A stretch of 64,000 nucleotides of DNA, taken from NCBI GenBank assembly GCA_944387065.1, contig CALXDM010000003.1:124001-188000 (forward strand). The letters are read 5' to 3'. Made by a program: the position numbers and the translations under genes. Below are positions 9,722 to 17,808 of the stretch, piece after piece (positions within the stretch are counted from its first letter, which is position 1; the number at the start of each line of letters is the position of its first letter). This stretch comes from an uncultured Oscillospiraceae bacterium (lineage in GTDB: Bacteria; Bacillota; Clostridia; Oscillospirales; Oscillospiraceae). The notes under the pieces are model-generated. The model was given only the letters and a program-made list of their open reading frames with translations, ran no database searches and was not told where the DNA came from.

Positions 9722-12092
9722 AAAATCCATCCGCATCCTGGAGCTGCCCCGGGTGCTGGAACTGCTGGCCCAGGAGGCGGTGACCGAGCAGGGCAAGCAG
9801 CTTTGCCAGGCGGCCCGGCCCAGCCCCCACCGGGAGGAGGTGGCCCGCCTGCAGGGGCAGACGTCGGCGGCGTTCCAGCTGCTGGTGAAGGCGGGTGCGC
9901 CCAGCTTTGCCGGCGTGCGCCCGGTGGAGGCCGCCCTGGGCCGGGCAGACCGAGGGGGCAGCCTGAACACCCGGGAGCTGCTGGACATCGCCCAGGTACT
10001 GCGCTGTGCCCGGGCGGTGCGGGAGTATGGGGCGGGGCAGGCCGGGGCACAGACGGTGCTGGACGGGTACTTCCAAGCCCTCACCCCCAACCGCTTCCTG
10101 GAGGACAAGATCACCGGGGCCATCCTCAGCGAGGAGGAGATCGCCGACGGGGCCTCTCCGGAGCTGGCGGACATCCGCCGGCACATCCGGGTGGCGGCGG
10201 GGAAGGTGCGGGAGGTGCTCAACCGGCTGCTGGGCTCCAACCAGGCCAAGTACCTGCGGGAGTCCATCATCACCATGCGGGGGGGCCGGTATGTGGTGCC
10301 GGTGAAGAGCGAGCACAAGAACGACGTTCCCGGCCTGGTGCATGACGTGTCCGGCTCGGGCAGCACCTTCTTCATCGAGCCCATGGGGGTGGTCAACGCC
10401 AACAACGAGCTCAAGGAGCTGGAGCGCAAGGAGCAGAAGGAGATCGAGCGCATCCTGGCCGAGCTGAGCGCGGACTGCGCTGGGGCGGGCCAGACCATCC
10501 AGGAGGATTACCGCACCCTGGTGGCTCTGGACGTGATCTTCGCCCGGGCCAAGCTCTCCTCCCAGATGGGGGGGATGGAGCCGGCGCTGGGGGACCACCT
10601 GGAGCTGCGCCGGGCCCGCCACCCGCTGCTGGAGACCAAGACGGCGGTGCGAAACGACCTGGGACTGGGCAAGGGGTTTGACACCCTGGTCATCACCGGC
10701 CCCAACACCGGGGGCAAGACGGTCACCCTAAAGACCATGGGCCTGCTCACCCTGATGGCCCAGTGCGGCCTGCACATCCCGGCGGGGGACGGATCGGTGG
10801 TCCGGGTGTGCTCGTCGGTGCTGGCGGACATCGGGGACGAGCAGTCCATCGACCAGTCCCTGTCCACCTTCTCCTCCCATATGGTGAATATCGTGGCCAT
10901 CCTGGCCCAGGCGGACCGGGACAGCCTGATCCTGCTGGACGAACTGGGGGCGGGTACCGACCCGGTGGAGGGGGCGGCCCTGGCTGCGGCCATCATCGAG
11001 TCGCTCCGGGGGCTGGGGGCGGAGGTGGTCGCCACCACCCATTATGCCGAGCTGAAGGTGTATGCCATGTCCACTCCCGGGGTGGAGAACGCCTCCTGCG
11101 AGTTCGACGTGGAGACGCTGGCGCCCACCTACCGAGTACTCATCGGGGTGCCGGGCAAGTCCAACGCCTTTGCCATTTCCCGCCGACTGGGTCTGCCTGA
11201 GGCCATCCTCCAGAAGGCCGCGGCCCGGGTAGACGGGGAGAGCGCCCGGTTCGAGCAGGTGCTGGACCGACTGGAGGGCCAGCGGCAGGCCATGGAGCGG
11301 GAGCGGGAGCAGGCCGAGCGTCTGCGCCGGGAGATGGAGCGGGCCCGGGACCAGGCCCAGCAGTACCGCGACCAGATTGAGCGGGAGCGGGGCAGAGCGA
11401 CCCAGAAGGCCCGGGCGGAGGCGGAGGCCATCCTCCGCCAGGCCCGGGAGACCGCCGACCAGACCTTCCGGGAGCTGAACGAGATGCGCCGCCGCCAGGA
11501 GCGGGAGGGGGTTGGAGCGGACGAGAACGAACGTCGGGCCGCCCTGCGCCGCCGGCTCAATGAGGTCCAGGGCGCCCTGGCCCAAGAGGGGGAGCGGCTG
11601 CCCCCGCCGCCCCCCACTCGCCCGGCGGAAGCCGGGGACACGGTGGAGCTGCGCAAAACCGGCACCCAGGCGGAGGTGACGGCGGTGAACAAGGACGGCA
11701 CTTTGCAGCTCCAGGCGGGCATCCTCAAGCTCAAGGCTCGGCAGGAGGAGGTGCGGGTGCTGGAAGAGGTGACGGAGCAGAAGCGCCGCGCCCAGCAGCG
11801 GCGTCAGCAGCAGACCGCCCGGGTGGGGCGGGCTTTCCGGGCCGGGCCGGCCAAGGCGGAGCTGGACCTGCGGGGGATGATGGCAGACGAGGCGCTGGGG
11901 GCGGTGGACCTGTTTTTGGACAACGCCCTGCTGGGAAAGCTGGAGACGGTGACCATCATCCACGGCAAGGGCACCGGCGCGCTGCGCCGGGCGGTGCGGG
12001 AGCACCTGAAGGGCAGCGGTTATGTCAAGTCCTTCCGCCCCGGCGCCTACGGAGAGGGGGAGGACGGGGTGACGGTGGTGAGCCTGAAGTGA
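9705..12092 (+). CDS. mutS2: MutS2 ATPase/endonuclease
   Basis: This 795-residue MutS2 has a MutS-like core and ATPase with Walker A GPNTGGKT near residue 332 and Walker B LLDELGAGTDP near residue 410. A long charged coiled coil lies around residues 515-625, and a C-terminal Smr domain (about residues 720-795) has LDLRGM and IHGKGTGALR, the nuclease signature. MutS2 suppresses recombination and, in Bacillus, takes part in collided-ribosome rescue; it is not a mismatch-repair MutS. The ATG at 9705 is chosen because GGGGGGAGAGG precedes it and upstream residues belong to recO in another frame. Confidence 0.94.
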   Translation: MTQLFEKSIRILELPRVLELLAQEAVTEQGKQLCQAARPSPHREEVARLQGQTSAAFQLLVKAGAPSFAGVRPVEAALGRADRGGSLNTRELLDIAQVLRCARAVREYGAGQAGAQTVLDGYFQALTPNRFLEDKITGAILSEEEIADGASPELADIRRHIRVAAGKVREVLNRLLGSNQAKYLRESIITMRGGRYVVPVKSEHKNDVPGLVHDVSGSGSTFFIEPMGVVNANNELKELERKEQKEIERILAELSADCAGAGQTIQEDYRTLVALDVIFARAKLSSQMGGMEPALGDHLELRRARHPLLETKTAVRNDLGLGKGFDTLVITGPNTGGKTVTLKTMGLLTLMAQCGLHIPAGDGSVVRVCSSVLADIGDEQSIDQSLSTFSSHMVNIVAILAQADRDSLILLDELGAGTDPVEGAALAAAIIESLRGLGAEVVATTHYAELKVYAMSTPGVENASCEFDVETLAPTYRVLIGVPGKSNAFAISRRLGLPEAILQKAAARVDGESARFEQVLDRLEGQRQAMEREREQAERLRREMERARDQAQQYRDQIERERGRATQKARAEAEAILRQARETADQTFRELNEMRRRQEREGVGADENERRAALRRRLNEVQGALAQEGERLPPPPPTRPAEAGDTVELRKTGTQAEVTAVNKDGTLQLQAGILKLKARQEEVRVLEEVTEQKRRAQQRRQQQTARVGRAFRAGPAKAELDLRGMMADEALGAVDLFLDNALLGKLETVTIIHGKGTGALRRAVREHLKGSGYVKSFRPGAYGEGEDGVTVVSLK

Positions 12093-12164
12093 CCGCCTTT
12101 CAGCCCCAGGGAAATGCCTCATGCTTTTGCCCAAAGGGCGGGTTACGATTTGTACAAAATGCTG

Positions 12165-12193
12165 TTGACGATATGTGGCAAATTTGATATGCT
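12165..12193 (+). promoter_or_regulatory. Sigma-A type promoter of the HPr gene
   Basis: TTGACG at 12165-12170 and TATGCT at 12188-12193 are separated by 17 bases. The surrounding A/T-rich patch contrasts with the GC-rich flanks. The expected transcript start near 12200 gives a leader of about 70 bases before the HPr ATG. Confidence 0.75.
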
Positions 12194-12269
12194 ATGCCTA
12201 TCAACATCTGGGGCGGTGCGTGGGAAGCGCGGTAGCCCAAGCGAGATTTGCGATGGAGGGAAATCGTTC

Positions 12270-12533
12270 ATGTTTATGAAAGAAACCGTTGTCAATAACC
12301 AGGTTGGCCTGCACGCGCGCCCGGCCACCTTTTTCATTCAGAAGGCCAATGAGTTCAAAAGCTCCATCTGGGTGGAGAAGGATGAGCGCCGCGTCAATGC
12401 CAAGAGCCTGCTGGGCGTGCTTTCCCTGGGGATTGTAAAAGGTACCGCCATCAACCTGATCGCAGACGGCCCCGATGAGGAGGCTGCGGTGAACGCCCTG
12501 GTGGAGCTGATCAATTCCGACTTTTCCGAATAA
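12270..12533 (+). CDS. ptsH: Phosphocarrier protein HPr
   Basis: This 87-residue protein belongs to the HPr family. The active-site segment GLHARPA contains the phospho-accepting His (His16 here), and NAKSLLGVLSLG contains the serine equivalent to Ser46, the HPr kinase target in Firmicutes. HPr passes phosphate from enzyme I to PTS permeases and, when Ser-phosphorylated, serves carbon catabolite control. The ATG at 12270 is chosen for GATGGAGGG ten bases upstream. It is a monocistronic unit with its own promoter and terminator, with no ptsI next to it. A specialised HPr paralogue cannot be excluded. Confidence 0.88.
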   Translation: MFMKETVVNNQVGLHARPATFFIQKANEFKSSIWVEKDERRVNAKSLLGVLSLGIVKGTAINLIADGPDEEAAVNALVELINSDFSE

Positions 12534-12548
12534 GGGCAGATCCCGCTG

Positions 12549-12577
12549 AAAAGCGCCGCGGCCGCGGCGCTTTTTTT
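12549..12577 (+). terminator. Rho-independent terminator after HPr
   Basis: A perfect 26-base palindrome (12549-12574) forms a GC-rich stem flanked by AAAA and TTTT, followed by further T residues to 12577. It lies 15 bases after the HPr stop. Confidence 0.88.
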
Positions 12578-12674
12578 GTTGAGGGGCAGCCGTCGGGGCG
12601 CTGCGCGGGGTGGGGGCCATGGGGAATTGCGCATATGGACGGGGGGCCGCCCCTGAGGAGAGGAGGAGACTGGA

Positions 12675-14546
12675 TTGACCTTTGAACAGCTGCGGGATAA
12701 GGCCCATGCCCTGCCCCTGAAACCAGGGGTGTATATCATGCAGAACGCCCAGAGCCAGGTCATCTATGTGGGCAAGGCCAAGGCGCTGAAAAACCGGGTG
12801 AGCCAGTACTTTCAGGATCAGTCCCGTCACAACGCCAAAACCCGGGCCATGGTGGCCCAGATCGACCATTTTGACGTCATCGTGGTACAGTCCGAGTTCG
12901 AGGCCCTGGTGCTGGAGTGCGCCCTGATCAAGCGGCATATGCCCCGGTACAACATCCTGCTCAAGGACAGCAAGGGCTACCCCTATATCCGCCTGTCCGT
13001 GGGGGAGGCGTATCCCAGGTTCTCCCTGGCGGCCCGGACGGCGGAGGACGGGGCCCGCTACTTCGGCCCCTATGGCAGCCGGAGGGCCAGCCAGGGGATC
13101 ATCGACGCGCTGCGCCAGGCCCTGCGTCTGCCCTCCTGTCACCTGAGGTTTCCCCGGGACATTGGGAAGGAGCGGCCCTGCCTGAACTACCATATGGGGG
13201 TGTGCGAGGGCTACTGCCGGCCTGAGATGGACCAGAGCCAGTACCGCCGCTCCATCGACCAGGCGGTGGCGCTGCTGGAGGGCAAGCTGGACGAGGTGGT
13301 AGACGAGCTGACTGGGGAGATGGACCAGGCGGCCCAGGCGCTGAACTTCGAGCGGGCGGCCCAGCTGCGCGACCGCGTCCGGGCCATCCAGATGCTGGGC
13401 AAGCGGCAGAAGGCGGTGGCCGGTTCCCTGGCGGACACCGATGTGGTGGGCTACTGGAAGGGGGAGGCTAAAAGCTGCTTTGTGGTGCTGCACTATATGG
13501 GCGGGGAGCTGGCGGCCAAGGACTGGGAGTTGCTGCCCGCGCCCATGGAGGAGGACGAGCGGGCCACCGTGTCCACCCTGACGGCTCAGTACTACGGCGG
13601 TCGGGGCAGCCTGCCCCGGCAGATCCTGCTGCCCTGTGAGATCGACGAGCGGGAGGAGCTGGCCCGGATGCTCACCGAGGCGGTGGGCCGCCGGGTGGAG
13701 GTGCTCACCCCCCGGCGGGGGGCCAAGGTGGAGCTGGTGCGGATGGCCAACGAGAACGCCCGGGAGGAGACCCTGCGGGCCACCACCGCGGAGGAGCGCC
13801 GCTCCAAGCTAACCCAGATCCTGGGGGCCTTGCTGGGGCTGGAGCAGCCCCCCCACCGCATCGAGGCCTTCGACATCTCCAACACGGGCAGCTCGGACAT
13901 TGTGGCGTCCATGACCGTGCACCTGGACGGCCGGCCGCTGAAGCGGGACTACCGCCACTTCAAGCTGAAGGGGTTGGCCCATGCCGATGACTACGCCTCC
14001 ATGCGCCAGGTGGTGCGCCGCCGGTTCCAGCGCTACCTGGACGGGGACGAGAAGTTTGGCCAGCTGCCTGATCTGCTGCTCATCGACGGGGGTGCGGGCC
14101 AGGTGCGGGCGGCGCTGGCGGCCATGGAGGAGGCGGGCATCCGCCTGCCTGTCTACGGCATGGTGAAAGACAACCGGCACCGCACCCGGGCTCTGGAGTC
14201 GGCGGACGGCCGGGAGATTGGCCTGGCCCAGAACCAGGCGCTATTCGCCATGGTGGGGCGGATCCAGGAGGAGACCCACCGCTTTGCCATTGAGTTTCAC
14301 CGCCAGCAGCAGGCCGGCCGGCTGCGGGGCTCCGCTCTGGACGAGGTGCCGGGGGTGGGCCCCACCCGGAAGGCGGCGCTGCTCAAGCACTTTAAGAGCG
14401 TCCGGGCGGTGGGGCGGGCCACGGTGGAGGAACTGGCCCAGGTGGTGCCCAAGCGCGCGGCCCAGGCCGTCTACGATCACTTCCATGGGAAGGGGGAGCA
14501 GGAGCCATGCGAGTCATCACAGGAAGCGCCCGGGGAAAGCGGCTGA
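12675..14546 (+). CDS. uvrC: Excinuclease ABC subunit C (UvrC)
   Basis: This 623-residue UvrC makes the two incisions in nucleotide excision repair. The N-terminal GIY-YIG nuclease domain (PGVYIM...IYVGKA, residues 14-38) is followed by a UVR motif around residues 205-240 that contacts UvrB, an RNase H-like second nuclease domain around 370-530 (IEAFDISNTGSSDIVASM, LLIDGGAGQV), and a helix-hairpin-helix end (LDEVPGVGPTRKAALLKHF). The TTG start at 12675 has GAGGAGAGGAGG just upstream. The end overlaps rsmD by 40 bases. Confidence 0.94.
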   Translation: MTFEQLRDKAHALPLKPGVYIMQNAQSQVIYVGKAKALKNRVSQYFQDQSRHNAKTRAMVAQIDHFDVIVVQSEFEALVLECALIKRHMPRYNILLKDSKGYPYIRLSVGEAYPRFSLAARTAEDGARYFGPYGSRRASQGIIDALRQALRLPSCHLRFPRDIGKERPCLNYHMGVCEGYCRPEMDQSQYRRSIDQAVALLEGKLDEVVDELTGEMDQAAQALNFERAAQLRDRVRAIQMLGKRQKAVAGSLADTDVVGYWKGEAKSCFVVLHYMGGELAAKDWELLPAPMEEDERATVSTLTAQYYGGRGSLPRQILLPCEIDEREELARMLTEAVGRRVEVLTPRRGAKVELVRMANENAREETLRATTAEERRSKLTQILGALLGLEQPPHRIEAFDISNTGSSDIVASMTVHLDGRPLKRDYRHFKLKGLAHADDYASMRQVVRRRFQRYLDGDEKFGQLPDLLLIDGGAGQVRAALAAMEEAGIRLPVYGMVKDNRHRTRALESADGREIGLAQNQALFAMVGRIQEETHRFAIEFHRQQQAGRLRGSALDEVPGVGPTRKAALLKHFKSVRAVGRATVEELAQVVPKRAAQAVYDHFHGKGEQEPCESSQEAPGESG

Positions 14547-15052
14547 GGGAGCTGCCGGGGATGGACACCCGTCCCACCGCCGCCCGGGTGAAGGAGGGAC
14601 TGTTCAACGCCATCCAGTTTGATATCGAGGGGCGACGGGTGCTGGACCTGTTTGCCGGCACCGGCCAGCTGGGCATCGAGGCACTCAGCCGGGGGGCGGC
14701 CTTCTGCGACTTTGTGGACCGCGCCCCGGCGGCCTTGGAGCTGGCCCGGGCCAACGCGGCCGCCTGCGGCCTGGCGGGGCGAGCGGCCTTCCATCGGCAG
14801 GACTTTGCCGCCTTCCTGGCCGGGGCGGGGGAGCGGTACGGGCTGGTCTTTCTGGACCCCCCTTACGCCTCCGGGGACCTGGAGCGGGCGCTGGAGCGCA
14901 TCGCAGAGATTGACATTGTGACGGGAAATGGTATAATAGTGTGCGAAAGTCCGGCCGACTGCCTGCTGCCGGAGCTGCCCGCCCCCTATGAAAAGGGACG
15001 GGATTACCGCTATGGGAAGATCAAGCTGACTGTGTACCGCAGGAGCGTGTGA
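14507..15052 (+). CDS. rsmD: 16S rRNA (guanine(966)-N2)-methyltransferase RsmD
   Basis: This 181-residue SAM-dependent methyltransferase methylates G966 of 16S rRNA. It begins MRVITGSARGKRL, has the SAM-binding motif LDLFAGTGQLGIEALSRGA near residues 46-64, and the catalytic FLDPPY near residue 115, a variant of the N/D-PPY motif. GGGGGAGCAGGAGCC precedes the ATG. It overlaps the uvrC end and sits 3 bases before coaD, the widespread rsmD-coaD pairing. A consensus promoter lies inside its 3' third. Confidence 0.93.
   Translation: MRVITGSARGKRLRELPGMDTRPTAARVKEGLFNAIQFDIEGRRVLDLFAGTGQLGIEALSRGAAFCDFVDRAPAALELARANAAACGLAGRAAFHRQDFAAFLAGAGERYGLVFLDPPYASGDLERALERIAEIDIVTGNGIIVCESPADCLLPELPAPYEKGRDYRYGKIKLTVYRRSV
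14910..14937 (+). promoter_or_regulatory. Consensus promoter inside rsmD, likely for coaD
   Basis: TTGACA at 14910-14915 and TATAAT at 14932-14937 are separated by 16 bases, with TG one base before the -10 (extended -10). Both hexamers match the sigma-A consensus perfectly within a GC-rich coding region. It lies about 118 bases before the coaD start. Confidence 0.65.
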
Positions 15053-15055
15053 GAG

Positions 15056-15553
15056 ATGAGACGAGCGATTTATCCCGGCAGCTTTGACCCGGTGACGCTG
15101 GGCCACTTGAACGTCATCAAGCGGGCCGCGGCCATGTTCGACGAGCTGATTGTGTGCGTGAGCGTCAACTCCAGCAAGCCCAGCGGCCTGTTTACCCCCC
15201 AAGAGCGGGTGGAGCTGCTGCGCCGGGTGACGGAGGGGCTGGCCGGTGTGCGGGTGGACTGTTGGGACGGGTTGGTAGCGGACTACGCCCGGCGCAACCA
15301 GGCCAGGGTGCTGGTCAAGGGGCTGCGGGCGGTGTCCGACTATGAGTCGGAGATCCAGATGGCCATGCTCAACACCAAGCTGTATTCCAGGTTGGACACA
15401 GTATTTCTGTACACCAGCCCGAAGTATGCCTACCTGAGCTCCACCGTGGTCAAGGAAATGGCCCGGTATGGATCAGATCTGTCTGATTTGGTGCCCCGAC
15501 AGATCATTGAAGATGTGGAACAGAAGGTCAGGGGCGCCCAGGAAAGGACGTGA
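15056..15553 (+). CDS. coaD: Phosphopantetheine adenylyltransferase CoaD
   Basis: This 165-residue enzyme transfers AMP from ATP to 4'-phosphopantetheine, the penultimate step of coenzyme A synthesis. The nucleotidyltransferase signature YPGSFDPVTLGHLNVI is at the N-terminus with the catalytic His in GHLN, and the conserved YLSSTVVKEMARYG is near residue 123. Length is standard. It is probably transcribed both with rsmD and from the promoter inside rsmD, and is followed after 6 bases by a coiled-coil protein. Confidence 0.95.
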   Translation: MRRAIYPGSFDPVTLGHLNVIKRAAAMFDELIVCVSVNSSKPSGLFTPQERVELLRRVTEGLAGVRVDCWDGLVADYARRNQARVLVKGLRAVSDYESEIQMAMLNTKLYSRLDTVFLYTSPKYAYLSSTVVKEMARYGSDLSDLVPRQIIEDVEQKVRGAQERT

Positions 15554-15559
15554 TGAGAG

Positions 15560-16078
15560 ATGGCAACGGCTGTGGATGAACTGCTGGATATGCTGTTCGA
15601 CATGATTGACGAGGCGAAAAACGCGCCGTTGAGCAGCGAGAAGTGCATCATCGAGCGGGACAAGGCCCTGGACCTGATCGAGGACATCAAGGCCCAGTTC
15701 CCGGTGGAGCTGGCTGAGGCCAAGAAGGTGCTCAGCGCCCGGGGCGAGTACCTGGCAAGCGCCAAGCGGGACGCGGATGAGATCCGCAAGCGGGCGGAGG
15801 TGGAGGCCGGCCAGCGGGTGGATGAGTCCCAGGTGACCAGTCAGGCCCGCCAGAGGGCAAACGAGATGATTGCCCAGGCCGAGCAGAAGGCCAAGCAGGT
15901 GCGCCGGGCGGCCAACGAGTACTGTGAGGACGTGCTGCGTCGCACGGAAGAGGCGTTGGCCGACGCCCACTCGGAGATGCGCCAGGTACATACCCGGTTC
16001 CGCGCGGCCATGGGCGCGGCCGGGAGCGCCGCCGCCGGGAGCAGTCGGATGTACGACGCCGAGGCGGACGAGAGCTGA
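15560..16078 (+). CDS. Coiled-coil protein of unknown function
   Basis: This 172-residue, highly charged, mostly helical protein has long Glu/Lys/Arg/Ala-rich heptad stretches over about residues 40-150 (for example SAKRDADEIRKRAEVEAGQ and QAEQKAKQVRRAANEY). It has no signal or membrane segment. The composition resembles ATP synthase b-subunit stalks and DivIVA-like coils, but it belongs to neither by clear motif. It follows coaD by 6 bases and is closed by a strong terminator, so it is co-transcribed with coaD. GGAAAGGACGTGATGAGAG supplies the ribosome-binding site. Function is not assigned. Confidence 0.8.
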   Translation: MATAVDELLDMLFDMIDEAKNAPLSSEKCIIERDKALDLIEDIKAQFPVELAEAKKVLSARGEYLASAKRDADEIRKRAEVEAGQRVDESQVTSQARQRANEMIAQAEQKAKQVRRAANEYCEDVLRRTEEALADAHSEMRQVHTRFRAAMGAAGSAAAGSSRMYDAEADES

Positions 16079-16093
16079 ACCATCAGAGGCGGC

Positions 16094-16134
16094 AAGCGCC
16101 GGTACAGCCAGGAGCTGTACCGGCGCTTTTTTTG
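16094..16134 (+). terminator. Rho-independent terminator of the coaD operon
   Basis: A perfect 15-bp stem pairs 16094-16108 with 16114-16128 around the loop CAGGA, followed by a T-run (16127-16133). It closes the unit ending with the coiled-coil gene, before the division cluster. Confidence 0.92.
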
Positions 16135-16294
16135 CGCCCGTTGGGGAAAACACAAGATCTCGTGTTCGGGGGATCTGCCTGATCTCAGAACGTGTGGTGG
16201 AAGGGGCATAGACGGGGAAAAGATCGAACTGGTGTTTGAGTGAGAAAAGACAGAAAAACTTTGCATTTTCAGGCGTTTTGCCCGAAAAAAGTGC

Positions 16295-16323
16295 TTGCCT
16301 TTTTGATGGGCAGGCTGTATACT
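16295..16323 (+). promoter_or_regulatory. Promoter of the mraZ division/wall cluster
   Basis: TTGCCT at 16295-16300 and TATACT at 16318-16323 are separated by 17 bases, giving a transcript start near 16330, immediately before the TGGAG repeat array. The segment 16135-16294 upstream contains no gene I can recognise. Confidence 0.75.
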
Positions 16324-16334
16324 AAGACTGTCAT

Positions 16335-16380
16335 TGGAGTGAATTGGAGTAAAATAGTTTAATATTGGAGTAGAATGGAG
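16335..16380 (+). promoter_or_regulatory. Candidate MraZ operator: four phased TGGAG repeats
   Basis: TGGAG occurs at 16335, 16345, 16366 and 16376, that is two pairs with 10-base period separated by 21 bases, each preceded by an A/T-rich step. MraZ proteins bind arrays of short G-rich direct repeats with about 10-bp period upstream of their own gene (established in Escherichia coli and Mycoplasma). The last copy overlaps the ribosome-binding site. Confidence 0.65.
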
Positions 16381-16390
16381 GAAGAGACAG

Positions 16391-16807
16391 ATGACCGGGA
16401 CCTATGAGCACAGCATTGATCATGCCGGTCGTCTGATCGTGCCCTCCAAGCTCCGGGAGGAGTTGGGCTCCACCTTCTACCTCTCCGTAGGGGTCAAGGA
16501 GAACCTGACCCTCTACCCCCTGGCCGCCTGGAACAAGCTGCAGGAACGGGTGGCCGGGCTGACCACAGCCCAGGCCGCTTCCATGGATGTGTTCTTCGCC
16601 TCGGCTCAGCTGTGCGAGGCGGACAAGCAGTGGCGCTTCCAGGTGCCCGCCTATCTGAAGGACTACGCCAAGATCGACCGGGATGTGGTCATCACCGGCA
16701 ACAACGATCGAGCCCAGATCTGGAGCGCGGACAACTGGAAGGCCAAGGCCCAGCAGCAGCTCAATCCGGAGACCATCTCCGCGCTGCTGGAGGGGCTGGG
16801 GATCTGA
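16391..16807 (+). CDS. mraZ: Transcriptional regulator MraZ
   Basis: This 138-residue protein has two SpoVT/AbrB-like DNA-binding repeats, near residues 5-50 (HSIDHAGRLIVPSKLREEL) and 75-125 (DKQWRFQVPAYLKDYAKI). The second copy departs from the DxxGR consensus (DKQWRFQVP). MraZ forms ring-shaped oligomers and represses the division and cell-wall operon it heads. It ends 1 base before rsmH. The ATG at 16391 follows ATGGAGGAAGAGACAG. The phased repeats just upstream are its probable target. Confidence 0.92.
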   Translation: MTGTYEHSIDHAGRLIVPSKLREELGSTFYLSVGVKENLTLYPLAAWNKLQERVAGLTTAQAASMDVFFASAQLCEADKQWRFQVPAYLKDYAKIDRDVVITGNNDRAQIWSADNWKAKAQQQLNPETISALLEGLGI

Positions 16808-16808
16808 G

Positions 16809-17741
16809 ATGGACTACGACCACAAGCCAGTCCTGCTCCAGGAATGCCTGGAGGGATTGAAGCTCCGACCCGACGGGGTCTATGTGGACGGCACCCTGGG
16901 CCGGGCAGGCCACAGCCGGGCCATCGCCGCCCAGCTGACCTGCGGGCGGCTGATCTGTATCGACCGGGACCGGGAGGCCCTGACGGCGGGGGAACAGCGG
17001 CTGGCAGACTACCGGGAGCGTGTGGAGCTGGTGCACGGCAACTTTGGGGACGTGGCCGCCATCCTGGCCAAGCTGGGGGTGGCTGAGGTGGATGGGATGC
17101 TCTTTGATTTGGGCGTGTCCTCCCCCCAGCTGGACGACGGCGGCCGGGGCTTCTCCTACCTGCAAGACGCCCCGCTGGATATGCGGATGGATCAGTCCGC
17201 GCCCCTCACCGCCTATGAGGTGGTAAACGGCTGGAGCCGGGACAGACTAAAAGAGATCCTCTGGCAGTATGGGGAGGAGCGGTATGCGGGGCTGATTGCC
17301 GGGGCCATTGACCGGGCCAGGGGACAGGCCCCCATCCGGACCACGGGCCAGTTGGCCCAGCTTGTCAGCCAGGCCATGCCGGCCAAGGCCCGGCGGGAGA
17401 AGCAGCACCCGGCCAAGCGGACATTCCAGGCCATCCGGATCGCGGTGAACGACGAGCTGGGAGAGGTGGAGCGGATGCTGGCCAGCGCTTTGGACCTGCT
17501 GCGGCCGGGGGGGCGGCTGGCGGTGATCAGCTTCCACTCTCTGGAGGACAGGCTGGTCAAAACCACCTTTGCCCAGTGGGCGAAGGGGTGCACCTGCCCG
17601 CCGGATTTTCCGGTATGCGTGTGCGGCAAGCAGCCCCGGGCCAGCCTGATCGGCAAGCGGCCGATTACGGCAGGGGCGGCGGAATTGGCGGAAAACCCGC
17701 GGGCGCGCAGCGCCAAGCTGCGCGTGGCGGAGAAACGATAG
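16809..17741 (+). CDS. rsmH: 16S rRNA (cytosine(1402)-N4)-methyltransferase RsmH
   Basis: This 310-residue enzyme methylates C1402 of 16S rRNA. It begins with HKPVLLQECLEGL and the SAM-binding segment VDGTLGRAGHSRAI, has FDLGVSSPQLDD near residue 100, and ends with SFHSLEDRLVK and a Cys-rich CTCPPDFPVCVC segment. The start at 16809 is preferred because family members begin just before HxPVLL, although the longer frame is open upstream. It follows mraZ by one base, the conserved order. Confidence 0.95.
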   Translation: MDYDHKPVLLQECLEGLKLRPDGVYVDGTLGRAGHSRAIAAQLTCGRLICIDRDREALTAGEQRLADYRERVELVHGNFGDVAAILAKLGVAEVDGMLFDLGVSSPQLDDGGRGFSYLQDAPLDMRMDQSAPLTAYEVVNGWSRDRLKEILWQYGEERYAGLIAGAIDRARGQAPIRTTGQLAQLVSQAMPAKARREKQHPAKRTFQAIRIAVNDELGEVERMLASALDLLRPGGRLAVISFHSLEDRLVKTTFAQWAKGCTCPPDFPVCVCGKQPRASLIGKRPITAGAAELAENPRARSAKLRVAEKR

Positions 17742-17808
17742 TGCCCGACAGGGCGCGTGGCGGCCCGGGCTGCCGCCAACACAATCCCTTCAAAGGAGCG
17801 GTGTCACC

